This document shows positions 1 through 58,640 of a stretch of 64,000 bases of DNA, in pieces; position 1 is the first letter of the stretch, and every line of letters starts with the position of its first letter. Position numbers and translations under genes: made by a program. Source of the stretch: Ridgeia piscesae (Eukaryota; Annelida; Polychaeta; Sabellida; Siboglinidae); assembly GCA_025642075.2 (NCBI GenBank), contig JAODUO010000042.1, positions 365,001 through 429,000 on the forward strand, read 5' to 3'. The notes beneath the pieces were generated by a model, which did not search any database, was not told the origin of the DNA, and saw nothing but the letters and a program-made list of their open reading frames with translations.

Positions 1-1674
1 ACGCTCACACTCGCGACGCTCACACTCGCGACGCTCAATCTCGCGACGCTCATACTCGCGACGCTCATACTCGCGACGCTCATACTCGCGACGCTCATAC
101 TCGCGACGCTCATACTCGCGACGCTCATACTCGCGACGCTCATACTCGCGACGCTCATACTCGCGACACTCATACTCGCGATACTCATACTCGCGATACT
201 CATACTCGTGATACTCATACTCGCGACGCTCATACTCGCGACGCTCATACTCGCGACACTCATACTCGCGACGCTCATACTCGCGACGCTCATACTCGCG
301 ATACTCATACTCGCGATACTCATACTCGTGATACTCATACTCGCGATACTCATACTCGCGATACTCATACTCGCGATACTCATACTCGCGATACTGATAC
401 TCGCGATACTCATACTCGTGCTACTCATACCCGTGATGCTCATACTCATACTCGTGATGCTCATACTCGTGATGCTCATACTCATACTCGTGATGCTCAT
501 ACTCGTGATGCTCATACTCATACTCGTGATGCTCATACTCGTGATGCTCATACTCATACTCGTGATGCTCATACTCGAGATGCTCATACTCATACTCGTG
601 ATGCTCATACTCGTGATGCTCATACTCATACTCGTGATGCTCATACTCGTGATGCTCATACTCATACTCGTGATACTCGTGATGCTCATACTCGTGATAC
701 TCGTGATGCTCATACTCATACTCGTAATACTCGTGATGCTCATACTCATACTCGTGATACTAGTGATGCTCATACTCATACTCGTGATGCTCATACTCAT
801 ACTCGTGATACTCGTGATGCTCATACTCGTGATACTCGTGATGCTCATACTCATACTCGTGATACTCGTGATGCTCATACTCATACTCGTGATACTCGTG
901 ATGCTCATACTCATACTCGTGATACTCGTGATGCTCATACTCATACTCGTGATACTCGTGATGCTCATACTCATACTCGTGATGCTCATACTCATACTCG
1001 TGATGCCCATACTCATACTCGTGATGCTCATACTCATACTCGTGATGCTCATACTCTCGCTGCTCATACTCGCGATGCTCATACTCGCGATGCTCATACT
1101 CGCGATGCTCATACTCGCGATGCTCATACTCGCGATGCTCATACTCGCGATGCTCATACTCGCGATGCTCATACTCGCGATGCTCATACTCGCGATGCTC
1201 ATACTCGCGATCCTCATACTCGCGATGCTCACACTCGCGATGCTCACACTCGCGATGCTCACAATCGCGATGCTCACACTCGCGATGCTCACACTCGCGA
1301 TGCTCACACTCGCGATGCTCACACTCGCGATGCTCACACTCGCGATGCTCACACTCGCGATGCTCACAATCGCGATGCTCACACTCGCGATGCTCACACT
1401 CGCGATGCTCACACTCGCGATGCTCACACTCGCGATGCTCACACTCGCGATGCTCACAATCGCGATGCTCACACTCGCGATGCTCACACTCGCGATGCTC
1501 ACACTCGCGATGCTCACACTCGTGATACTCACATTCGTGATACTCACACTCGTGATACTCATACTCGTGATACTTATACTCGTACTCGTGATACTCATAC
1601 TCGTGATACTCATACTCATGATACTCATACTCATGATACTCATACTCATGATACTCATGATACTCATGATACTC
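1..1674. repeat. Coding-phase-preserving minisatellite, 15-bp and related units
   Basis: The region is a continuous tandem array built from 6-bp (CTCATA) and 9-bp (CTCGCGATG or similar) blocks, mostly joined as 15-bp units. Four zones can be seen: 15-bp units with GCGACG/GCGATA to about 430; mixed 21- to 30-bp compound units with CTCGTG to about 1055; 15-bp ATGCTCATACTCGCG units to about 1225; then an ATGCTCACACTCGCG version to about 1520. In the last zone a CACAAT variant recurs at 1261, 1366 and 1456, which is a higher-order period of 90 to 105 bp. Every block is a multiple of three, so a long plus-strand reading frame (208-1788) stays open as Leu/Ile/Ala repeats. I regard that as a by-product of the unit length. 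The array begins before the window. Confidence 0.95.
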
Positions 1675-3200
1675 GGGACTCCGCTTTGGTTGCTCCTTAC
1701 TACGTTCCCCTGGCGTGAAATGTCACGACCTTCAAACCTCACAACTGACCACTGTGCTACGAGAAAGGGAGGGAGTATCTGCCCCTAAGCCCGGCGTTCC
1801 ATTGCCGGATGTGACCCTCCATATTGCAAGCATCGCGTGATACACCCTTTGCCACGAAGCATCGAATACACATCAGTTACAATTATAGTAGTAATTTCCT
1901 TTCTTTATATACCATATAGTGTTTGACTGGCGAGATTGTGGTGTCAAGTTGTCTTAACTTAAACTGATATAACTATTTCCAGTGAAGTTATTTGTATTGT
2001 AGAATGGTGTTAAAACTTCGTTTATATGTTATATTATATCATATGATACATTAAACATGTCAACTCAAATTGGTAAACAGGAATACATAACATAAAATAA
2101 TAAACATATAACAGATGTAGACTAAGCCAATTTATTTTATTTAAGATATTATCAACACCGATCAGCATAGTGATCATAATTTTGTTTTCCACATACGTCT
2201 TAAACAGGCAAAAGCACTTGTCCCAACAATGGTATTGACTTTAGGGACAAAAACTAGAAATGATCGAAGCTAGGCAACCTTTCTCATCGGAGTAAGCAAT
2301 GAATTTAAAGATCTTAAAGATAATACGATATCGGACAGGAAGACAATGCAATTACTTTAGAAGCCGCATATAACGAATAAAACATGGAGACCTAGTCTCA
2401 ATCCATGCTAAGCAATTCTGAACACATTGTAATTTTGTGATGCTGTTAAAAGTAAACTTATGGTAGAGGGGATTACAACAGAAACATGCATTGAATCACG
2501 AATATGATTATATAACAATAATGGAATGTACGAGCATTAGTTGTCTTTCCACCACAAACCATAAACGTTCATACCTTCGAGCCTTCGAGTAATTGCATCG
2601 TCCAATCTGTGCCCGTCCTCGTTGTGTTTCGGCATCTGTTGATATCCTAGTGTCTGCTGACATCTTAAACTGCACCTTCTGTGCAGCTTAGTTGAGACCA
2701 ACTGTCACACTACATTGAGCGTCAAACATGCATCGCCTGCTGCACTCGACCCCAATCGAACAAACCAAGAAACAGATGAAGTTGGCCTTGCACTGTTGAC
2801 GGGGAGAACTACATTTTGACCCCAACGATTCCATGCTATTGGTCGTTGCACCCTTCAGTCATTTGTTGATAGTCACGTGAAAGTCACCGATAGCAACAAA
2901 ACCATTAGGAGGCTGCAAGCTAGGCCAAGAATGTCCAACACCAATTGACGGATTGCATTGTCTGTGTTAAACTGTGATAATGTCAATGAAGCATGGCAGG
3001 TATTACACAATTGCTTTGTATGGCATAAATAGTTTCGACGTTCGTGTAGATATGTGCAAATAGCCATGACCGAATCCATGTGCGCCTTAATGAGAATGAG
3101 AGAATGGGTAAAAAACGAGTGGCGGGCGAAAACGTGGAGGAAGAGGGGTGTAGACGAGCAGAGAAGAGTGAGAAAGAATAAGGAAAACGGGATACATATA
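1675..3200. other. Non-coding, nothing recognised
   Basis: AT-rich sequence after the satellite. I see no exon with splice sites, no RNA gene and no clear repeat here. Confidence 0.5.
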
Positions 3201-3216
3201 GTGTGACGCAGAGACT

Positions 3217-3303
3217 GAGGACGGAGGAAGAGGGGGAGAGAGGGAGGAAGGAAGGGAGGTAGGAAGGGATGGAGGTAGGAAGTGAGGGAGAGAGGGAGGG
3301 AGT
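3217..3303. repeat. Purine-rich GGGA/GGAA tract
   Basis: Imperfect GAGGGAGG/AAGGGAGG simple sequence, almost pure purine on the plus strand, directly before a CA tract. Confidence 0.85.
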
Positions 3304-3328
3304 AATAATTTAATGTTCAAGTTTATAT

Positions 3329-4006
<678 letters not shown>

Positions 4007-4667
4007 GTTGCGTTATTTTCAATACACTGTTATGTTATATCTGGTTTAGTATGGATGTTGTTTCTGAAGTAATAAGTTTGCTTTTTTAAAGAGATGTACG
4101 TTTGATAAATGTGAACAAAATTTCTGTTCAAAGTTTAAAATACACATCTTTTGTCATTTATATTATTTCACTATTGTGTGAAGTGTTGTTATATTTAACC
4201 GAACAACCAAAGAAACGATAGGACTAACAATAGTCACATTACCAGGGGACCATAAAGAGGTATTCATATGAATGTGTTGTTAACACGGGGAAATATTAAC
4301 AATAATGTGTATATATTTCAGTACGCATAGGCCATCTGCGACGGAACGGTGACAAACCAAATAGAGCAGGCCAACGTTGTTGGTTTTCGGTCCGCGTTGT
4401 TGCATGAGTTTATAAATCTTTGAAAGTAATCTTATTTAATTATTATTAAATGCAACGGTTTATACAAAAAGCTTCTATTGTTGTGGATGATATTGTTTGC
4501 ATTTCATTTAACACTACTATTCAACTGTTATGTGACACATACTTACACCAGTCGACATGTTAATAAAGTTATGTAAGTCTTGAATGCACGACTCATTTCC
4601 CAAAATATATTATTAAGTCATTGCCGAGTTGTGTTGGGTAAAACCAACTATTTGGATATGGTAACAT

Positions 4668-4821
4668 CTAGATTTCCACCCTTTGTACTGATGTTGAAGC
4701 ACCTCAATGGGATTTATATACTGCAATGTTAAGCCCATCTTTTTTAGATTTCCACCCTTTGTACTGATATTGAAGCACCTCAGTGACAATGGGATTTATA
4801 TACTGCAATGTTAAGCCCATA
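4668..4821. repeat. Tandem duplication, two units of about 75 bp
   Basis: A block beginning TAGATTTCCACCCTTTGTAC and ending GCAATGTTAAGCCCAT occurs twice back to back. The second unit has a small GTGACA insertion. Confidence 0.85.
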
Positions 4822-5782
4822 TAACGCCTTTTTGAATACAAAAATATAATTCTACAAAACATTCCAATAGGACCACTATAAAAGTGTGTTCCATACATGC
4901 AAAATAGACATTATAAAAGTGTGATCCACACCCATCCCCTGACGAATTTATTGTACACACTACCTCTATGGGCTATCTACATCACATACACAATTTAAAC
5001 CGTATGTATCTAAAATACAGCTTTATTTTAATTTGTTTTCAAAATATAGGGCCTGCCTACAAACTACGCCAATTCGGGCACATTACATAATACATTCAGC
5101 TAGTAGACAGTTACATATATCTTAAACTGTCAGAGTCATATGTCACGAAGACGTGGGAATTTGTATTTAATGCTGCACGTACTATAGACTGCACTGAAAA
5201 TCATGGCTGTAACGAAGCCATAACATGCACAAGTCTCTGAGACAAGGACATTAAGAAAACACTGTTTATAAAAAAATTACAAGTACCGATGATTGCGAGG
5301 TTTTAATTGTTATGTTTTAATAATAATTGCAAGAAAGGAAACGCATCAATAAATGATTAACATAAACTATAATATGTATGGTTCACTTATATATTAATTC
5401 GGCAGTCACCATGTTTACGCTGGTCACAGTAGACGTTAACCTTTGTCACGCATGTAAGAAGTCCATAAACAACACTCAAAACGAGGTGGAACGACATCCT
5501 GGACCGGATATACATTCCAGACTGGCTAGCAGCGGGCCGTAACGTCACGCTAACCTTCGCCATGAACCGCTAACCTTTTGACATCAACCGCTAACCTTCG
5601 ACGTTCTGGACCGCCATACCGCCACCGAATGTCTGACGGGGTATGGCGGTGGATCATTTGGAGCGTACACTAATAGAAGTGGGATCGGTCGACGGTAGAC
5701 CGTAATAAGTTGTAGTAGTTTGTAACCATTTATATTATTTTATATACGGTATTAATCCACTGTATACAATATCGACGTCTGA
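4822..5782. other. Non-coding, nothing recognised
   Basis: AT-rich sequence with no supported gene. The CCGCTAACCTT words near 5550-5600 repeat three times over a short distance but form no longer unit. Confidence 0.45.
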
Positions 5783-5790
5783 TGCCAAAT

Positions 5791-7788
5791 CAGAGATGGA
5801 GTGAGTACAATACAAATGTACTCGAGTACGAGTACGAGTACTTTGAACATGCATGAGTACGAGTACGAGTACGAGTACGAGTACTCAGAAAACAAATGTA
5901 CTCGAGTACGAATACGATATTACTTTACAATATACTCGAGTACGAGTACGATTACTTTAGAATGTAATCATGATTACTTTCATGATTACTTTAATGAATA
6001 TTCTGTTTCTAACATAAAGGCGACTTTCATGGAATCCCTATGACTAGGTGTCATTCTTGTTCTGTTGTTGTGTCACTAATGTTCTAACTGATTACTGCTA
6101 TCCACTATCCAGGTGTTATTATTATTAATAATTAGACGACTTTCTCAGCTATTGGATGAATCATGTAATGCTGGATTAATAATTTAATTTATGGTTTCTG
6201 AATCAAATACAAATAGGAGGCATTTAAAAATTTCAAATACACTCGATCAAATACATTACAATAACAACACTTCAAAACCAGGGGGGGCATATTCAAAAGA
6301 GTAGTATATCAAATGGGTCAAGACATGGGGTCAAATATATTTGTATTTGAAAGTATTTAAATACTTTTTAAAGTATTTGTATTTGATGTTTAGGAATTAA
6401 AAGTATTTGTATTTAAATACTTTCCTAAAGTATTTGAGTTGTTCAAATATTTTTTTTGAAATACATTGTCAGTATCAACATTTCTTTTTCACTGTGACAT
6501 GTAATGCCTGCCAAACTGATTACCTTAATGCACTGCAACTTCACCCAACAGTGCCAATTACTGATGAAGACACTTAACAGCAGGCTTCCTTCCCCCTGGC
6601 CCTGCAGTGACCACAACTTGTGTTTGCTCACAGCCAGAGGATGGACCTAACAGTGACCATAGGTCAATATCCCCTTTTGTTCTTTAGTCAGGCTTCAATT
6701 TGGCACCAGGTTATTCTGGTTTCCTGGCTGACTTTGAAGTTGAGCCTTCCTCACAACATGGTAGCAATGATTAGCAGTGTCTCTTCTGATGGCAACATAG
6801 GCATTATATTATTATGGACCTCCTGGCTTAACATACAAACGCTATTTTTTCTCCTTTACCTCTTTCAGTTAGTTGTCACTGTGATGCAGTTAGCAATAAC
6901 AATACTCCCTAGCACTGGTCTGCCTGTCATCATATGAGCAAAACACTAATTATGCCTATAAACTAGATGTCTCAATATATGTTGCTTTTCTTTTACCTAC
7001 ATAGTAATACAAAATGAAAAGTATTTGAAAAATACATGAAAAAGTATTTGAAATACTTTTCAATGTATTCGTATTTAAATACATTTATATTTAAAAAGTA
7101 TTTGTAATCCCTCAATACTATTTGTATTTAAATACATTTCAATGTATTTGACCCCATGTCTGGCTGGGACAAACACAAAATGATTGTGGATTAAGACAGG
7201 TTTACAGTTTGCACTTAATTAAACATAATAGACAGGGATTTAGCAGCTAACCGCCCAGATCCAGTCAGGATTCTGCATGTTGGAAATATGACCAGTCATT
7301 CACACCATACTGACAGAGCAAACAGTACAGGTGGGGCTGTGGCCTGGCTTCTAAAATTACAAAGCAAGATGTTAGGTTATCTCTTGCAATGCTTCCCAGG
7401 GACTGTCACAATATAACTTGTACTTTGTACTAAGCAGGAGGGTGGGGAGATGTTGCTTCTCTGGGAAGACAAGGTATTAATTAGGGAAATCTGACTGAAT
7501 ATTTATTTAACTGAAATGCTCAACAGTAATAGAAAATGAATACCTTGATTATTATTATATTTATTAGATACTTCTAATGTCATTTTTATCTGTCTAATAT
7601 ATTTGCTTGCAACTGTTCATGACAAAAATGTAATCGTGAGAAGTAATCGTGAGTACGATTACTTTGGTAATGTACTCGAGTACTAGTACGATTACTTTCC
7701 TTCATACTCGAGTACGAGTACGAGTACTCAAAAAGTACTCGTACTCGAGTACGAGTACAAGTACACGAGTACGATTACTCCATCTCTG
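5791..7788 (+). mobile_element. hAT-type DNA transposon, copy 1 (non-autonomous)
   Basis: The element has terminal inverted repeats CAGAGATGGAGT and ACTCCATCTCTG. It is flanked by a perfect 8-bp target duplication, TGCCAAAT, at 5783-5790 and 7789-7796. An 8-bp duplication and CAG-starting ends are hallmarks of the hAT superfamily. Both subterminal regions are packed with GAGTAC/GTACTCGAGTAC repeats, probably transposase-binding sites (inference). No transposase reading frame is visible. A 105-codon open frame at 6620-6937 is shared with the copy at 50068-51624, but I do not recognise its product. An older element is nested inside at 6319-7162. Confidence 0.9.
6319..7162 (+). mobile_element. 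Nested element family M, copy inside hAT copy 1
   Basis: The inverted ends read AGACATGGGGTCAAATA at the left and its complement at the right, followed inward by runs of AAATACAAATAC/TATTTAAATAC. The hAT copy at 50068-51624 carries the same right junction, so this element sat inside the hAT before it spread. I could not identify a convincing target duplication. Confidence 0.7.
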
Positions 7789-7796
7789 TGCCAAAT

Positions 7797-9650
7797 AAAA
7801 CATTATCGCACCCCTAACAAAAGTAATTTTGTTTGATATCGGATATCAATTTTTTGCAATGATTCCTTAGAATTAATTGTAACAACTAAAGTCAATAATC
7901 TTTCATTCAGCCAGTTAAAGATAACCATTAATTGTTAAGTTGACTACCAAGGTACTTAAATTATTCATACACAAAAATGGACAACAAATAATCAGATTCA
8001 CAATAGGTTAAACAAGCAGAGGATGAAACTTAACGTTTTAACCATTTAAACATTGGGGAAACTATCTACCTGTGTGTAACCGAATGCTTGTGTAATGCGA
8101 TAGTTCCCTTGTTTTGGTTTGGTAACAACATCCAGCAGCAATAACACAATAACACTAACACGTTTAAATTAATATAATTTAATGGAATTTAAAGAAATTA
8201 ATAAATAATCTTCACAAGAGCACACACACAGTAATAACCATACTTATTTAATTACGTTATGTGACAGTCATCACGACATTCACAACAAAATAAAGTGGAT
8301 CACCCAGTAAGAGAGATGCAGCACCGACACGTGGAAAAGCTATCATTCATCATTTACATCTATAGAGCAGTCGTGCCCTAAGTTACCCCACACATAAACT
8401 GACTGTGACAATAATACTATGTTCGTAAAGTAATAAGCTGCAGTCGCAGCACAAAACACCACCCAGTCGTCAGCTCATTTCTCCCACTACCTGGACGGAA
8501 ACTACGGTGCATATCACATGTTAATTACAAGTACAGTGGAAATGTGAAACTCTGACTAACACCAACGCAGCCAGATCGAGACGGCATCATACTTTCTACA
8601 ATACGTATGCTTGTGTTACTGTTATGATTATGGTACAAAAATAATGTGTGCAAACAACTGCAATCATAGGCTCCCTTTCTGTGTGTTTCATGACTCTTCC
8701 ATGTCATTCTTGTCGCTGCCACCAACAGGCAACAGCAAGAACTACACCAGTAGAATACGGCCACAGTTAGCCCATTAAACCAACACAAGTATGTACAATT
8801 GTCAGGTGTGGTCTACATATATATATATACACATTCCTATATGAAATTAACCACAACAGGTGTTTTCCCACCGTACAAAGTGCCACAAAACCGCCCAGTA
8901 CTACGCAAGTTATAAACCAGTGCGACATACAACTATCACACGAGCGGAAGATGTGCATGGCTTAACCAGTATTACATCAGCCTCACTACTCTGTGAATCA
9001 AACTTCTCATGCAGCCATTTATCTCGATTCATTTTTGAGAATCATCTATAACTGTCATCAAACTGCCATGCCCTGCTTACTCCACGACTAGATCATCCTT
9101 GCAACGACACCCACAGAAGGCTGTGTTGCCTGGCTACAGGGAAACATAGAGCAACACAAGGTAAGACGGTCCTGTTTATAGTCCAACCAACAGCAACAAG
9201 ACGAGTGTATTATTATACAAAATCTGTTGACAGTCTTCATGCAAGTGCTGTCCAACCTGCAATCTACACATGCCATACCATGGAACCACTTCAATCAACC
9301 ACAGTGGACAATGGAAGGCGTGTGTCTGACCAATGCCATGTATATACACTCACAGTGCAACTAGGGACAATATAAAGTCAGCTTACTAGGCACAATAAAC
9401 AGAGCATGATCTACGTGGGACGGGGGTGGTATCAATGACTAGTGGAGCAAATGGTGGACAGGCCATCTCTAGGCCACACTATAAGCAGCAATGGTTGACT
9501 TATCTGTGATAACAAACAAGTTATACACAAGTCAGAGCATCACAGAACTGTATGTAATTTTATATCTCGTAACAATGTCTGCAATATACACGGACGGCAA
9601 TACTGGTGTAATGTTTGCAAATTCACACCACTCGGTTCTCTGGCAAAACG

Positions 9651-9696
<46 letters not shown>

Positions 9697-10780
9697 GTAT
9701 ATATATATATATATATATATGTATAGGTAAACAGAATTTCTGTCATGAATTCCTGTACACTGCTGGTTCGACAGAACATGATTTCACAATGCCGGTAAGG
9801 CTGCTTTATATACTAAACAGGAAACGAGTGAAATGTAAAACATACTGTACATGTGCAACATAAAACAACTGGACTGCCTAGCCAGTAAGCCCCACTTCCA
9901 CTGCTGCAATTGTGTGCAGTCTATGCGCAAATTAAAAGTACACATTTCAGTATTCAGTACAGGCATTCTACAAGCATTTGTGTGAATCCGTGATGTTCAC
10001 ACGTGTAGTGTTAATAAGATTTTATGTGTTCATTTACATGCACAGAGCCACTGACACAATGCAGTGGAAGCATTTGACCAACAAGGCAATGTAACTCAGT
10101 GACCCATAAAACAGCTAGTAAATGATTCTACAGTTTAATCAACGCAAGGCTCAAGACACTGTACTTTATACAATTCGGGCATCACTACGTTACAATTTTA
10201 CACTGCTATGATACTTGGTATCAACTTGGGGAATGAATTTAACCACTTAGTCCTGCAACAACTTCCATACATACATATGTACAAATAACATGAAACAGTG
10301 CCCACTCCAGCCCACCCACTAGCCCATACCAAACACCACACTGTAAGCCAATCAGCCGCCCAATCAGTTATCTTTGCATTGTTACAGTGTTGCTAATACT
10401 GAGTGGCACTCGCGCCTTGCATCGCGTCTCCTTAAACAACAAATTCGACACAGAATGAATAGTGAACCATAACAAAACCAACGCCAGGTATAAACCAGGT
10501 ATATTATACAATTTCGATTCATTTTCCAGTTCATTCACTTTCTTTACAGTGCCTGGGAAATACCATCGGAGAACCCACCATTTCTTAACAGATCTTGTGA
10601 AACGAACATCTTGACAGACAGCCTCTTGACTTCATACCAAATAATAAATAAATACTTTCTCAGACAGCAATGGTACAGAAACCAAACCACGTACAAAGGA
10701 TCTCACATTGTTCTTGTGAATGTTTTCTACTACAAAACGTTGATATTATGTACATATTATAGTACTTTAACAGTAGCCAT
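7797..10780. other. Non-coding downstream region
   Basis: No exon or RNA gene is supported. It contains a short (TA)n at 8815-8829 and a (TA)n/(GTATA)n tract at about 9650-9725. Confidence 0.45.
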
Positions 10781-10912
10781 TTGTGAACAAATGAACCGTT
10801 CTGAATGAATGATAAATTTTGTGAACAAATGAACTGTTTTGAATGAATGATAAATTTTGTGAACAATGAAGCGTTTTGAATGAATGATAAATTTTGTGAA
10901 AAATGAACTTTT
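10781..10912. repeat. Tandem repeat, about 38-bp unit, 3.5 copies
   Basis: Units start TTGTGAACAAATGAACYGTT and end GAATGAATGATAAATT at 10781, 10819, 10857 and 10894. The third is one base short and the fourth is partial. Confidence 0.9.
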
Positions 10913-12228
10913 CAGTTACAAATTTCCTTATCGGTAACATTTTCTGTAACAAAATGGGCACATGAACCTAGAACATTTGTGACGTCAGTCCTCATTACTG
11001 GTATTATGCAAAACAAATCACAGATATATATATATATTAAAATAGCGCTTTTGAGTGCATCACAGTCAAACAATTAAACTCGCAAACCAAACGTCAAAAC
11101 ATGCCCAAAAAGGACTATTCTGCAAAAAAATGCTTGCAACCAAATATACAATACTTATATGTGAAAATCTCACAACAAAACTGATATATGCTCTGCAACT
11201 GAAGTAACAATTGTATACAATATGCTCAAACATAAGTTGTCGGTAAAACAATCAGCCTACAAACAACACTCGACCTAAGTAACATTTCGACTAATCTTTA
11301 CACATACAACTGAAGTTGACACCATGCTAGATATAGCAACAATGCTCACGTTCAAAGTGGCTAAGTGCAGGTAACTTTATAAATAGGTGAACTCAGTCAG
11401 ACATTTCCCAAATCTGTACAAATTATAGGTCTGTTTGAAAACGTAATTCATCATACAGCTCTTTCGGGGCAGGCAGAAGAAAGCAGTTTGGCAGTTTTGC
11501 ACGTCCTGTTAACATCCAAGAAACCTGCCGTCTGCTTAATACAAACTTCCTTTAAAAATACTAGTGTTTCACAACACTTCTTTGAGCAAAGCCGAAACAT
11601 CTCATCACACGTGGTCGGTGCAAATTTCCCGGCTTAGCGCCACTAAAAATACTACTCCACCTGGTGACAAAAAGGTAACACTCACCAGCAACAACAAACA
11701 ACTCTGCATCCCACATGAAAACATGTTGGCACGCACAACAACATGCATTAATAAATATGACTTGAGAGGTTCTATGTACACGGGTCACTGGTGAGACATG
11801 GTGGAATGGCCACAGCGTGTCGCTGTCCCTGGCCGTCACTCTACACATCACACTACACTACTATAATACAAACAACCACGTTGCATATCTATGTTATATA
11901 CATTGGAATACATACAGACTGCTTCTCTCTCTATCAGACTCGCACCTGGCCTGTCGCAGCAACGATGTAGACAGGACTTTACACAATCACAAAGAACATT
12001 TTGTCCTAAGATAACAGATATAAGTAACGTGTACAAGTCCTCTGTGGCACTGCGTGAACTCCGGCCATTGTCGCATAAACTTCGCTGTTCTTCACTTCAC
12101 TTCACTTCACGCAGGTTTGGACGGAATTGACTGATTGACAGACTGTCGGGCACCGTCACGCTGCCACAGGGTAGCCACACCTCCCTCGGTGCGGCTGACG
12201 GATGTTGTGATGGGAAGACTTTCCCGCT
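10913..12228 (-). other. 3' flank and probable 3' UTR of TOGARAM1
   Basis: Sequence just beyond the stop codon at 12229. A CACTT repeat (TTCACTTCACTTCAC) lies at about 12091-12111. I saw no canonical AATAAA on the minus strand in the first kilobase, so the transcript end is not placed. Confidence 0.4.
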
Positions 12229-58369
<46,141 letters not shown>

Positions 58370-58544
58370 CAACCAATTTCAGCAATATCAAATAAATCGT
58401 TCCAATCACCACAGCACTGTTAACAACCTACGACCAGTTTGGAGTTGACCAGATACTGTTTCACACGTAAACTGACAATGTTAACCATCCTTGAAAATGC
58501 ACAATATCTACATTTTCTTCGACAGAACTTAGCACGGTGGTAGA

Positions 58545-58600
58545 CTTTCCAAAATGGCGAATTCTCCACAACAACCCACTATTTGTATCACGTGATACAC
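58545..58600 (-). promoter_or_regulatory. Candidate TOGARAM1 promoter sites
   Basis: About 180-230 bp upstream of the ATG are AAAATGGCGA (58551-58560, YY1-like) and the palindrome GTATCACGTGATAC (58585-58598), which centres on an E-box CACGTG. I did not find a clear RFX X-box, which many cilium genes have. Motif matches alone; no start site is mapped. Confidence 0.3.
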
Positions 58601-58640
58601 GTAGTTTCCCGGATTGGAACAACATTACACGGTTACAAAA

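Noticed and set aside
208..1788. 526-codon Leu/Ile/Ala-repeat protein on the plus strand
   Set aside because: It is produced by a tandem array with units divisible by three, has no natural start or domain and begins at a GTG.
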